Assembly: GCF_009729075.1 (NCBI RefSeq)
Contig: NZ_VTGY01000011.1
Span: 248,001-312,000 of the forward strand
Length of the DNA: 64,000 nucleotides
Origin: Mycolicibacterium sp. CBMA 226
GTDB taxonomy: Bacteria; Actinomycetota; Actinomycetes; Mycobacteriales; Mycobacteriaceae
Direction of reading: 5' to 3'
This document shows, piece by piece, positions 1-7,315 of the stretch (its first letter is position 1; every line of letters begins with the position of its first letter). A program made the translations under genes and the position numbers. A model generated the notes under the pieces. The model was not told the DNA's origin. It made no database searches and saw only the letters and a program-made list of their open reading frames with translations.

Positions 1-1
1 C

Positions 2-325
2 CCGGCGCTACCACCGGAGAAGACCGCGAAGCTGGCCGCGGCGCTGAGCCGCAGCTTCGGTGACGGCTTCATGGAGGACGTCGAGATCTGGAAGAACAAG
101 ACGCGCATCGAGAACCCGCTGCTGACCGAGGAGGACGGCCCCGTCTACCAGCATCGCCGCTGGTACGAGCAGTTTTACGTCGATGTCGCCGACGTCAAGC
201 CGGACATGGTCGCGCGGTTCGAACAGGAAGTGGACACCACCCACGCCAATGACCTGTGGCGCGAAGAGGTGGCGCAGAACCTGGCCAACCGCACGCCGGT
301 CGGCAAGGCGCACGTCACGCCATAG
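2..325 (+). CDS. kshA: 3-ketosteroid 9-alpha-hydroxylase oxygenase KshA, C-terminal part
   Basis: This is the last ~107 residues of a protein that begins before the window. The text FMEDVEIWKNKTRIENPLL, EEDGPVYQHRRWYEQFYVD and the tail FEQEVDTTHANDLW match what I know of the C-terminus of the Rieske oxygenase KshA. With its reductase KshB it hydroxylates C9 of 4-androstene-3,17-dione type steroids and opens ring B in sterol catabolism. The Rieske [2Fe-2S] and mononuclear iron ligands lie upstream and cannot be checked. A strong hairpin follows the stop by 13 bases. Mycobacteria often carry several KshA paralogues, so the exact steroid substrate is open. Confidence 0.88.
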   Translation, partial: PALPPEKTAKLAAALSRSFGDGFMEDVEIWKNKTRIENPLLTEEDGPVYQHRRWYEQFYVDVADVKPDMVARFEQEVDTTHANDLWREEVAQNLANRTPVGKAHVTP

Positions 326-338
326 TCCCCGAACAGCA

Positions 339-369
339 CTGGGCCGCCCTCAGTTCGAGGGCGGCCCAG
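339..369. terminator. Bidirectional terminator hairpin
   Basis: A perfect 13-bp stem (CTGGGCCGCCCTC paired with its complement) closes a 5-base loop. It lies between kshA and the convergent small membrane-protein gene and could end both transcripts. There is no U-run, as is usual in mycobacteria. Confidence 0.75.
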
Positions 370-392
370 GCTCGGATCGGTGTCGGTGCGGC

Positions 393-653
393 TCAGCGGG
401 TCGGCGGCGTCTGCACGATGGCTGCGAGCTGGCCCAGGTTCTGCAGCTTATCCATGTCCGGAGCGGACGGGACCGGGACGGCGGAGAACGCCGGCAGTAC
501 CGGGTCGGCCGGCTTGTCCTGCAGCATGCCGAGGGCCATGTAGCCGGCCACGCCCAAACCTGCCGCCGTCAGCACCACCGCAGCGGTGGAACGCCGGAAC
601 AGCTGCCGCAGGGGGCCGATGTTTCCGGTCGTCTGATGGGTCAGGGTGGTCAT
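393..653 (-). CDS. Small single-pass membrane protein, function unknown
   Basis: An 86-residue protein I do not recognise. A short polar N-terminus with Arg residues (LRQLFRR) precedes one hydrophobic segment (about residues 24-44, AAVVLTAAGLGVAGYMALGM). The rest is a Pro/Ala-rich outer tail ending IVQTPPTR. This suggests an inner-membrane protein with its C-terminus outside. The start is supported by a purine-rich site (AGAGG) about 8 bases upstream. It is convergent with kshA and has a 270-base upstream region holding two inverted repeats, so it is probably transcribed alone and regulated. Nothing shows a pathway. Confidence 0.6.
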   Translation of the reverse strand: MTTLTHQTTGNIGPLRQLFRRSTAAVVLTAAGLGVAGYMALGMLQDKPADPVLPAFSAVPVPSAPDMDKLQNLGQLAAIVQTPPTR

Positions 654-679
654 TGCCGTGCCTCTTCTCGGTGAAGATC

Positions 680-696
680 ACGACCGATGTGGTCGT
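680..696. promoter_or_regulatory. Inverted repeat ACGACC-N5-GGTCGT
   Basis: Perfect 6-bp arms lie about 27 bases upstream of the start of the small membrane-protein gene on the minus strand. It could be an operator or part of the leader. No regulator can be named. Confidence 0.35.
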
Positions 697-796
697 TGGT
701 CTGTTCAACAACCATGCGCCCCGAAAACCTTCCCCGCAAGCCTTTATTTGATCGGCTAATTTTCCGAAAACCCCATTTGACCTGGGTAAACATCAT

Positions 797-814
797 TTAG
801 ATAGTATAATCTAA
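797..814 (-). promoter_or_regulatory. Palindromic promoter-like site TTAGAT-N6-ATCTAA
   Basis: Perfect 6-bp arms surround AGTATA, which reads TATACT on the minus strand, close to a sigma-A -10 hexamer. This AT-rich island lies between the LipW-like gene and the small membrane protein. It is a plausible promoter for the latter with an operator laid over its -10. No clear -35 is visible. Confidence 0.4.
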
Positions 815-924
815 GTAACGAAGATCACGCCCGCGCCAGCGGTCTGGTACGGGATGGGCAGTGCCGCAGCGGGTTGCGGCAGCCGGGCAGGCGGCCAGGG
901 GCGCCGATCGGTTAGCCGACGGGG

Positions 925-1842
925 CTACCCGACAGCGGCCGGGTTCAGGTTCCGCCGCAGGAACTCCACCTGGCTGGCAAAGAAGTCGCGGGCCACCTGA
1001 GACTTGGCGGCGATGGCGTCGAAACCGTGGTAGGCGCCCGGCACCACTTCCAGTTCGCACGGCACGCCCGCCGACCGCAACCGCTCGGCGTAGTCGACGT
1101 CCTCGTCGTGGAAGACGTCGAACGTCCCGACCCCGACCCACGCCGGCGGCAGGCCCGACAGATCGGTCCGTCGCGCGGGAACGGCCGCGGCCGGATCAGC
1201 GCCGCCGAGGTACGCGCGCCAGCCGAAGCGGTTGGACTTCTGCGTCCACAACCGGTGCCCGGGGTGGTCGAGTCCGGGCCGGGTGCCCGACCGATCGTCG
1301 ATCATCGGATACACCAGAAGCTGGGCGGCCAAATCGATTTCACCGCGGTCGTAGGCCAGCTGGGCCACTGCCGCGCTCAGGCCACCGCCGGCACTGGCGC
1401 CGCCGACCGCCACCCGCGTCGGATCCACCGCCGGCAGATCGACCAGCCAGCGCAGCGCCGTGTAGCAGTCCTCCAGCCCGGCCGGGTACGGGTTGTCGGG
1501 TGCCAACCGGTACTTGACGGCGGCCACGGTGACGCCCAGCTCGTCGGCGAAACGCCGGCACAACACATCGTCCTGCGCCGGGCTGCCGATCAGGTAGCCG
1601 CCGCCGTGAATCCACAGCAGCGCGCCGCCCGGGCCGGTTCGGGTGGCCGGACGGTGCAGCCGGACGCCGACACCCGACGGCAGGGTCAGCACCTCGGTGC
1701 CCTCGGGAACGCGGCGTTCCTGCAGGTTGGACAGCAGGCGGACGACGCGGAGGTTCCACGGCGTGACGGGGCTGCGCGGCACGAAGCGGGCGGCGCGTGC
1801 CAGCTCGGGGTGGAACTCGACTGTTTGGGAGAGGACCGACAT
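925..1842 (-). CDS. Alpha/beta hydrolase of the hormone-sensitive-lipase family (LipW-like)
   Basis: A 305-residue esterase/lipase. It has the HSL-family oxyanion motif HGGGY at residues 79-83 and the nucleophile Ser150 in GASAGGG. The acid is probably the Asp in FDVFHDED, and the His lies in AYHGFD near the C-terminus. The length fits bacterial HSL esterases that cleave short acyl esters. There is no signal peptide, so it is cytosolic. It stands alone, divergent from the ansP-type permease with a 106-base gap. Its place before a lipC-like gene recalls lipW (Rv0217c) of M. tuberculosis. The family call is firm; the substrate is unknown. Confidence 0.85.
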   Translation of the reverse strand: MSVLSQTVEFHPELARAARFVPRSPVTPWNLRVVRLLSNLQERRVPEGTEVLTLPSGVGVRLHRPATRTGPGGALLWIHGGGYLIGSPAQDDVLCRRFADELGVTVAAVKYRLAPDNPYPAGLEDCYTALRWLVDLPAVDPTRVAVGGASAGGGLSAAVAQLAYDRGEIDLAAQLLVYPMIDDRSGTRPGLDHPGHRLWTQKSNRFGWRAYLGGADPAAAVPARRTDLSGLPPAWVGVGTFDVFHDEDVDYAERLRSAGVPCELEVVPGAYHGFDAIAAKSQVARDFFASQVEFLRRNLNPAAVG

Positions 1843-1886
1843 CCGACCGACATTACTGACCGGAGCCGGTCAGGGACACGCCTCTG

Positions 1887-1922
1887 GTTCACGCACAGGA
1901 AACTCGTTGTCCTGCGCGAAAC
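1887..1922 (+). promoter_or_regulatory. Candidate GlnR binding site
   Basis: GTTCAC-N6-GAAAC at 1887-1903 fits the actinobacterial GlnR half-site pair gnTnAC-N6-GnAAC. A weaker copy, GTTGTC-N6-GAAAC, follows at 1906-1922. The sites end 26 bases before the start of the amino-acid permease, a typical nitrogen-regulated gene. The spacing between the copies is about 3 bases shorter than the classic arrangement, so this is a candidate only. Confidence 0.4.
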
Positions 1923-1948
1923 TGCGCACCAGTGTTCACTGAAACGCT

Positions 1949-3436
1949 ATGACTTCCACGCCGCACACGCATGTCGAGCCACCCGGTCTGACGGCCGAAG
2001 ACGCGGGTTACCACCACACCCTCAAACCGCGCCAGCTGCAGATGATCGCGATCGGCGGCGCCATCGGCACCGGCCTGTTCCTGGGCGCCGGTGGGCGGCT
2101 GCACAACGCGGGACCGGGACTGTTCCTGGTCTACCTGATCTGCGGCGCGTTCGTGTTCCTCATCCTGCGGGCCCTCGGGGAGCTGGTGCTGCACCGCCCG
2201 TCGTCGGGGTCGTTCGTGTCGTACGCGCGTGAATTCCTCGGGGAGAAGGCGGCTTACGTCGCCGGCTGGATGTACTTCCTGAACTGGGCCATGACGTCGA
2301 TCGTCGACTCGACCGCCATAGCCACCTACTTCCACTACTGGACGGCGTTCGGCGCGATCCCGCAGTGGCTCATCGCCCTCGTCGCCCTTGCCGTCGTGAT
2401 GGGCATGAACCTGATCTCGGTGACGCTGTTCGGTGAACTCGAGTTCTGGGCGGCCCTGATCAAAGTCGTTGCCCTGGTGACTTTCCTGGTGGTCGGCACG
2501 GTGTTCCTGGTCGGCCGCTTCAAGGTCGACGGCCAGTCCACCGGCTTCAGCGTCATCGCGGACCACGGTGGCCTGTTCCCGACCGGCCTGCTGCCACTGG
2601 TGGTGGTGACCTCGGGCGTCGTCTTCGCTTATGCCGCAGTCGAACTCGTCGGAACCGCGGCGGGCGAGACGGCCGAGCCGCACAAGATCATGCCGCGCGC
2701 CATCAACTCGGTGATCTTCCGTATCGCGCTGTTCTACGTCGGCTCGCTGGTGCTGCTCGGGCTACTGCTGCCGTACTCCGCGTACAAACCGGGGGAGAGC
2801 CCGTTCGTCACGTTCTTCTCGAAGATCGGTTTCGAGGGCGCCGGCACCCTGATGAACGTCGTCGTCCTCACCGCGGCGTTCTCCAGCCTGAACGCCGGGC
2901 TGTACTCGACCGGGCGCATCCTGCGCTCCATGGCCATGAACGGCAGCGCCCCCAAGTTCACCGGCGTCATGTCCAAACGTGGTGTGCCGTACGGCGGTAT
3001 CTGTCTGACCGCCAGCATCGGCCTGCTCGGTGTCGTGCTCAACGGCATCGTGCCGGCGCAGGCCTTCGAGATCGTGCTGAACATGGCGGCGCTGGGCATC
3101 ATCGCGTCGTGGGCCACCATCGTGATCTGTCAGTTGCAGCTGTTCCGCTGGTCTCAGCGGGGTGAGATCGCCAGGCCGGCGTTCCGCATGTGGGGCGCGC
3201 CGTACACCGGTTATCTGACACTGGCGTTCCTCGCCGCGGTGCTGGTGCTGATGGCGTTCGACCATCCGGTCGGCACCTGGACAGTGGCGACGCTGGTGAT
3301 CATCATCCCGGCCCTGATCATCGGCTGGTACGCGGCGCGTGGCCGGGTACTGGAGATCGCCAAGCAGCGCGAGGGTTTCACCGGCCAGTTCCCGGTGGTC
3401 GCCAACCCGCCGCCACCGGGTGAGCGTCAACCTTGA
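1949..3436 (+). CDS. ansP: Amino-acid permease, AnsP (L-asparagine permease) type
   Basis: A 495-residue APC-superfamily permease with about 12 hydrophobic segments. The first-helix signature [19 protein letters not shown] and later blocks [36 protein letters not shown] and [18 protein letters not shown] closely match mycobacterial AnsP proteins as I recall them. These import L-asparagine, and probably related amino acids, by proton symport in the inner membrane. The length is normal. No good ribosome site precedes the ATG, so the message may be near-leaderless. A GlnR-like site just upstream would fit nitrogen control. Whether it is the AnsP1 or AnsP2 orthologue cannot be decided here. Confidence 0.88.
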   Translation: MTSTPHTHVEPPGLTAEDAGYHHTLKPRQLQMIAIGGAIGTGLFLGAGGRLHNAGPGLFLVYLICGAFVFLILRALGELVLHRPSSGSFVSYAREFLGEKAAYVAGWMYFLNWAMTSIVDSTAIATYFHYWTAFGAIPQWLIALVALAVVMGMNLISVTLFGELEFWAALIKVVALVTFLVVGTVFLVGRFKVDGQSTGFSVIADHGGLFPTGLLPLVVVTSGVVFAYAAVELVGTAAGETAEPHKIMPRAINSVIFRIALFYVGSLVLLGLLLPYSAYKPGESPFVTFFSKIGFEGAGTLMNVVVLTAAFSSLNAGLYSTGRILRSMAMNGSAPKFTGVMSKRGVPYGGICLTASIGLLGVVLNGIVPAQAFEIVLNMAALGIIASWATIVICQLQLFRWSQRGEIARPAFRMWGAPYTGYLTLAFLAAVLVLMAFDHPVGTWTVATLVIIIPALIIGWYAARGRVLEIAKQREGFTGQFPVVANPPPPGERQP

Positions 3437-3480
3437 CGCATTGACGTTTACCGACGGCCGAATCGGGGTTTACTTGGCTG

Positions 3481-4839
3481 GTGGAGATCATGTCGCCGAC
3501 CGATGCCATGTTCCTGCTCGGCGAATCGCGGGAGCATCCGATGCACGTCGGCGGCCTGCAGCTGTTCACCCCACCCGAGGGGTCCGGGCCCGAGTTTCTG
3601 CCAGAGCTCTATCGGGACATGTTGGCGCACACGAACTTCAACCCCACTTACCGCAAACGTCCGGCGCGGATTCTGGGCGGCATCGCGAGCTTCGGCTGGG
3701 CGTATGACGACGACGTGGATGTCGATTACCACCTCCGCCGCTCGGCGCTGCCCCGGCCGGGACGAGTTCGCGAACTACTGGAGCTGACCTCCCGGCTGCA
3801 CACCACCCTGCTCGACCGGCACCGCCCGCTGTGGGAGACGTACCTGGTGGAAGGGCTCGAGGACGGCCGGTTCGCCGTCTATTCGAAGGCCCACCACGCG
3901 CTGCTGGATGGGGTCTCCGCGCTGCGGATGGCGATGCGCACGCTGTCCGCGGACCCGGCCGAGATGGAGGTGCGGGTGCCGTGGGATCTGCCGTCCCGCA
4001 AGCGTGCGCCGAAGCAGGGCTCATCCCTGATCGGTTCGGCGGTGGGCGCCGTCGGCGCGGCGGCCGGTCTCGCGCCGTCGACCTTCCGGGTGGCCCGCGC
4101 CGTTCTGCTGGAGCAGAACCTGACCCGGACGTTCAGCGCGCCGAAGACGATGTTCAACGTCAAGATCGGCGGTGCCCGACGGGTGGCGGCGCAGTCCTGG
4201 CCGATCGCCCGTATCAAAGCCGTCAAGCAGGCCGCCGCCGGCGTCACGGTCAACGACGTCGTGCTGGCCATGTGCGCGGGCGCGTTGCGCGCCTACCTGC
4301 TCGAGCAGAGCGCGCTGCCCGACGCGCCGCTCATCGCGATGGTCCCGGTGAGCCTGCGGTCCGAGGCCGACGCTGATGCCGGCGGCAACCAGGTCGGCGC
4401 GATCCTGTGCAACCTGGCCACCGACGTCAAGGATCCGGCGACGCGGCTGCAGACCATCGCCGACTCCATGCACGGCAACAAGCAGGTGTTCGCGGGGCTG
4501 TCGAAGACGGAGTCGATGGCCCTGTCGGCGCTACTGCTGTCCCCCATCGCGCTGTCCACCGTGCCGGGTTTCGTCGACGCCACCCCGCCGCCGTTCAACA
4601 TCGTCATCTCGAACGTGCCGGGGCCGCGGGTGCCGATGTACTGGAAGGGCGCCCGGCTCGACGGGAACTACCCGCTGTCGATCGCGCTGGACGGCCAGGC
4701 GCTGAACATCACGCTGGTCAACAACGGCGAGAACCTCGACTTCGGGCTGGTCGGCTGCCGGCACAGCATCCCGCACCTCCAGCGACTGCTCGGCCACCTC
4801 GAGGATTCCCTGGCCGACTTGGAAGCTGCGGTTCGCTAG
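3481..4839 (+). CDS. Wax ester synthase/diacylglycerol acyltransferase (WS/DGAT)
   Basis: A 452-residue acyltransferase that joins acyl-CoA to diacylglycerol or long-chain alcohols for storage triacylglycerol or wax. The catalytic motif HHxxxDG is intact (HHALLDG, residues 138-144). Other family blocks are PLWETYLVEGL, TVNDVVLAMCAGALRAYL, a PVSLR segment and NIVISNVPGPRVPMY. The GTG start at 3481 is used here; an ATG three codons later is equally possible. It begins 44 bases after the permease stop and probably has its own promoter. It differs clearly from the second WS/DGAT gene at 10928, so the two are paralogues. Confidence 0.9.
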   Translation: MEIMSPTDAMFLLGESREHPMHVGGLQLFTPPEGSGPEFLPELYRDMLAHTNFNPTYRKRPARILGGIASFGWAYDDDVDVDYHLRRSALPRPGRVRELLELTSRLHTTLLDRHRPLWETYLVEGLEDGRFAVYSKAHHALLDGVSALRMAMRTLSADPAEMEVRVPWDLPSRKRAPKQGSSLIGSAVGAVGAAAGLAPSTFRVARAVLLEQNLTRTFSAPKTMFNVKIGGARRVAAQSWPIARIKAVKQAAAGVTVNDVVLAMCAGALRAYLLEQSALPDAPLIAMVPVSLRSEADADAGGNQVGAILCNLATDVKDPATRLQTIADSMHGNKQVFAGLSKTESMALSALLLSPIALSTVPGFVDATPPPFNIVISNVPGPRVPMYWKGARLDGNYPLSIALDGQALNITLVNNGENLDFGLVGCRHSIPHLQRLLGHLEDSLADLEAAVR

Positions 4840-4880
4840 CCGCTTCGCGGCTCGGTATCGCCAACCGCAGAGATACACGT

Positions 4881-4940
4881 CGCGAGCCTGACCGGGTGGC
4901 GGAAACCGAGGCTTCTCTGCGCCATCCCGTCAGGCTCGCG
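4881..4940. terminator. Long hairpin, GAGCCTGAC family (copy 1)
   Basis: Imperfect 21-bp arms (4881-4901 and 4920-4940, starting CGCGAGCCTGAC) close an 18-base loop. It ends 6 bases past the stop of the minus-strand DUF559 gene and also follows the WS/DGAT gene, so it can serve as a terminator for both. Its sequence is related to the hairpin at 5914-5974. Confidence 0.65.
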
Positions 4941-4946
4941 CAACAG

Positions 4947-5846
4947 TCACGAGGCGCTGCGCCACATCGTCTCCGTGGGATCGATTCGCAGGTTCACGTT
5001 GATATCGGTTGCGCCCCGCGAAGCCCGCGCATAGGCGAGCCTTCGCACCACGACGGCTGCCGGATCGCGCGATGTCACACGGATGACGAGCCAACCCATC
5101 TCGATCATCTCCTCGATCCGGGCGATGTCCTTGCGAATCTGTTCCGGGTCCGAGTGATACCGCCCTTCGTATTCGACGGCGATCTTCAGCTCCGCCCAGG
5201 CGAAATCCGCGATCCCGATGAGTACGCCGTATTCGTTGTAGATCGGGTGCTGACTCTCCGGTGGGGGGAATCGCGCGCGAACGATGAGGAGTCGCAACGC
5301 GGTTTCGCGGGGCGATTCGGCTTTGGGATCAACGAGCGCAATGATTTTTCGCGCCTGCCGGATTCCGCGCTGGCCGGGATGACGCTGGGCTGCCAATTCA
5401 ATGTCGGCAACGGTGAGCTTCGTCGCCCGTGCCAGTGCGTCTATCGCGGCGACTGCGACGTCCTCGGGAAACCGCCGCGCCAGATCAACCGCGGTGCGGC
5501 TCGGCGTCGTCAACCGCACCTCGCCGACCCGACATATCTCGTCTGCGTCAGGGCGGTCCTCCCACACGACGATTCCCCGGGTCGGTCGGCACGGGCTGCC
5601 AATGATGTTGGCAGGCAAGGCTGCATCGATATACCTCGTGCCATGCATCGCGGCAGCTGAGAAGCCGGCCAGAATGCCCTCACGCCGGGATCGCAGCCAA
5701 GCTGCCTTCGCGCGCAGAATCGCAGTCGGTCGCGTGCCGCTTGGCACATAGACGTCCTTGTGCACCGCTACGAAATTCGTCCGCAATTCGTATCGCGTCA
5801 GGCGCCGAGCGGCCAACGCTTCACTCCCGATGAATGGCTCCCCCAC
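4947..5846 (-). CDS. DUF559 (endonuclease-fold) protein with N-terminal regulator-like domain
   Basis: A 299-residue protein of a type common in mycobacteria. The N-terminal two thirds (IGSEALAARRLTRYELRT, AGFSAAAMHG, TTPSRTAVDLARR) resemble the AbiEi-antitoxin-like module. The C-terminal third (SPRETALRLLIVRARFPPP, YNEYGVLIGIADFAW, KIAVEYEGRYHS, GWLVIRVTSRD) is a DUF559/Vsr-like domain. Its E...D...E-x-E pattern recalls PD-(D/E)XK nucleases. A role in DNA or RNA processing or defence is possible but unproven. It stands alone, with related long hairpins at both ends. Confidence 0.7.
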   Translation of the reverse strand: MGEPFIGSEALAARRLTRYELRTNFVAVHKDVYVPSGTRPTAILRAKAAWLRSRREGILAGFSAAAMHGTRYIDAALPANIIGSPCRPTRGIVVWEDRPDADEICRVGEVRLTTPSRTAVDLARRFPEDVAVAAIDALARATKLTVADIELAAQRHPGQRGIRQARKIIALVDPKAESPRETALRLLIVRARFPPPESQHPIYNEYGVLIGIADFAWAELKIAVEYEGRYHSDPEQIRKDIARIEEMIEMGWLVIRVTSRDPAAVVVRRLAYARASRGATDINVNLRIDPTETMWRSAS

Positions 5847-5913
5847 GGCGGCAGTGTGCCGGGGAATCCGTCGGCGACGCCACTGCCAGCCGGCGCTCGC
5901 TGTGCATAACTCT

Positions 5914-5974
5914 CACGAGCCTGACTGGAGGGCGAAAAACCCGCCTCAGAATCGCCGTGCCGTCAGGCTGGGTG
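5914..5974. terminator. Long hairpin, GAGCCTGAC family (copy 2)
   Basis: Arms of about 22 bases (starting CACGAGCCTGACTGG and ending CCGTCAGGCTGGGTG) face each other. It begins 67 bases upstream of the DUF559 start and ends 6 bases past the stop of the septum-formation-domain gene, so it probably terminates the latter. It shares most of its arm sequence with the hairpin at 4881-4940, in the same orientation. Confidence 0.6.
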
Positions 5975-5980
5975 CGGGCC

Positions 5981-7234
5981 TTACAACGGAGGCGGCGCCC
6001 AGGGCAGGGTTATCGGGCCCATGCCCGGGATCTCGAGCACGTGCGTCGGCCCGCCGTCGACGGGCGGCGCCGGCTCGGCCGGGGGAGCCTGCGGCGCATG
6101 CGCCGGGTTGTCGACGGGCGATGCCGGAGCCGGGGGCGCCGTGGTGTCAGTGACGGAAGCGCTGGGTGCTTCGGCCGAGTGCGTTGCCGCCGACGACGAA
6201 GATGTCGAGGACGACGAAGATGACGAGGACGAGGACGACGACGGCTCCGCGACGGTACTCGGGGCGGCAACCGGTGCCGCCGCGGTCGTCGGCGCATTGC
6301 TTGTCGGCGCGACGGTGGTCGCCGTCGTGACCGGACTCGGAAGTGCGACGGGGCGCGGGACCACCACAGCGGGCGCCGCCGGCGCGCCGCCGGGGGCCTT
6401 CACGCTGCCGGTCAGGGGGCCGGGGGTCCGCGATGCCAGCGCACACAGCACCTGGTGGCTGCCGGCGGACCAGCTGGTGGGGCCGATGGGCCGGACGTTC
6501 AGGGTCAGGTCACTCGCGGACAGCGTCTTGGGTGCCAGGTACGCGGTCGTCATTGTGAGGCAGGCGGGGCGCAGTACCGCTTCCTGCTCGGCGTCTGACG
6601 GCGGTGGGCCGCCATGAAAGTGCTCGCCCAGATCGATGGGACCGACGGCCTCGACCGAATGCGGCTCGGCGCAGTCCACCGGCACCAGGCCCGTCTGCCC
6701 GCCCTTCATGTCGGCGCCCAGACAGGTGCCGGGCGGCCAGATGCGCGACTGGTCCTGTTCGGCGACCAGCCCGCGGAACGGCAGCTGCTGGCCGTTGGGG
6801 CCGGGCAGTTGCAGCCCGCACAACGCGGTGCCACTGCCGTTATTGGCGCCGCCGGAGCCCACCGACCGCAGCAGACCGTATGCGAAGCGCCCGTTCGGGT
6901 CGTAGTGCGGGCCGAGGTAGCGGCGTCCCGACACCGCGCATGACTCCTGGTCGCCGTCACCTTGGACCGAGTTGACGACCTCGAACAGGTGCGGGCTGCT
7001 GCACTGCACGAAGGCGGGCCGTTGCGGCGGTTCAGGTTGCCACGTCAGGCAGCTGCCGGCATGCGCGTTGCGGAAGACGGCGTCGGTGTGGTCGTCCTCG
7101 GTAGGGCCGCCGACGGACGGGCCGCCGGTGGCCACGGTGACCACCCCAGCGATCAGCTGGGCGCACAGCAAAGCCGCCAGCAAAGCGCGGTGCGACGCCC
7201 AAGACTTGACCGATAGCAGACTCATCGGTTCCAT
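5981..7234 (-). CDS. Membrane-anchored septum-formation-domain protein with Ser-rich tail
   Basis: A 417-residue envelope protein. Residues ~14-36 form a signal anchor (LLAALLCAQLIAGVVTVATG). Two repeats with Cys and Pro-His pairs follow (AGSCLTWQ...VQCSSPHLFEV and GTCLGAD...VDCAEPHSVEAVG), as in the actinobacterial Septum_form family (resembling Rv3835). The C-terminal third is low complexity, rich in Ala/Pro/Thr with a run of 12 Ser, and ends in a Pro-rich PITLPWAPPPL. It is probably outside the membrane. The start may be the second Met (MSLLSVK). The family call is good; a direct role in division is inference from the domain name. Confidence 0.7.
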   Translation of the reverse strand: MEPMSLLSVKSWASHRALLAALLCAQLIAGVVTVATGGPSVGGPTEDDHTDAVFRNAHAGSCLTWQPEPPQRPAFVQCSSPHLFEVVNSVQGDGDQESCAVSGRRYLGPHYDPNGRFAYGLLRSVGSGGANNGSGTALCGLQLPGPNGQQLPFRGLVAEQDQSRIWPPGTCLGADMKGGQTGLVPVDCAEPHSVEAVGPIDLGEHFHGGPPPSDAEQEAVLRPACLTMTTAYLAPKTLSASDLTLNVRPIGPTSWSAGSHQVLCALASRTPGPLTGSVKAPGGAPAAPAVVVPRPVALPSPVTTATTVAPTSNAPTTAAAPVAAPSTVAEPSSSSSSSSSSSSTSSSSAATHSAEAPSASVTDTTAPPAPASPVDNPAHAPQAPPAEPAPPVDGGPTHVLEIPGMGPITLPWAPPPL

Positions 7235-7315
7235 AGCGTGACATATTCGACCGATCCACGCAGCTTGCGGTATCGATCTCCACCGAGTCGGGACCGACTC
7301 GTGATGCGACAGGAC

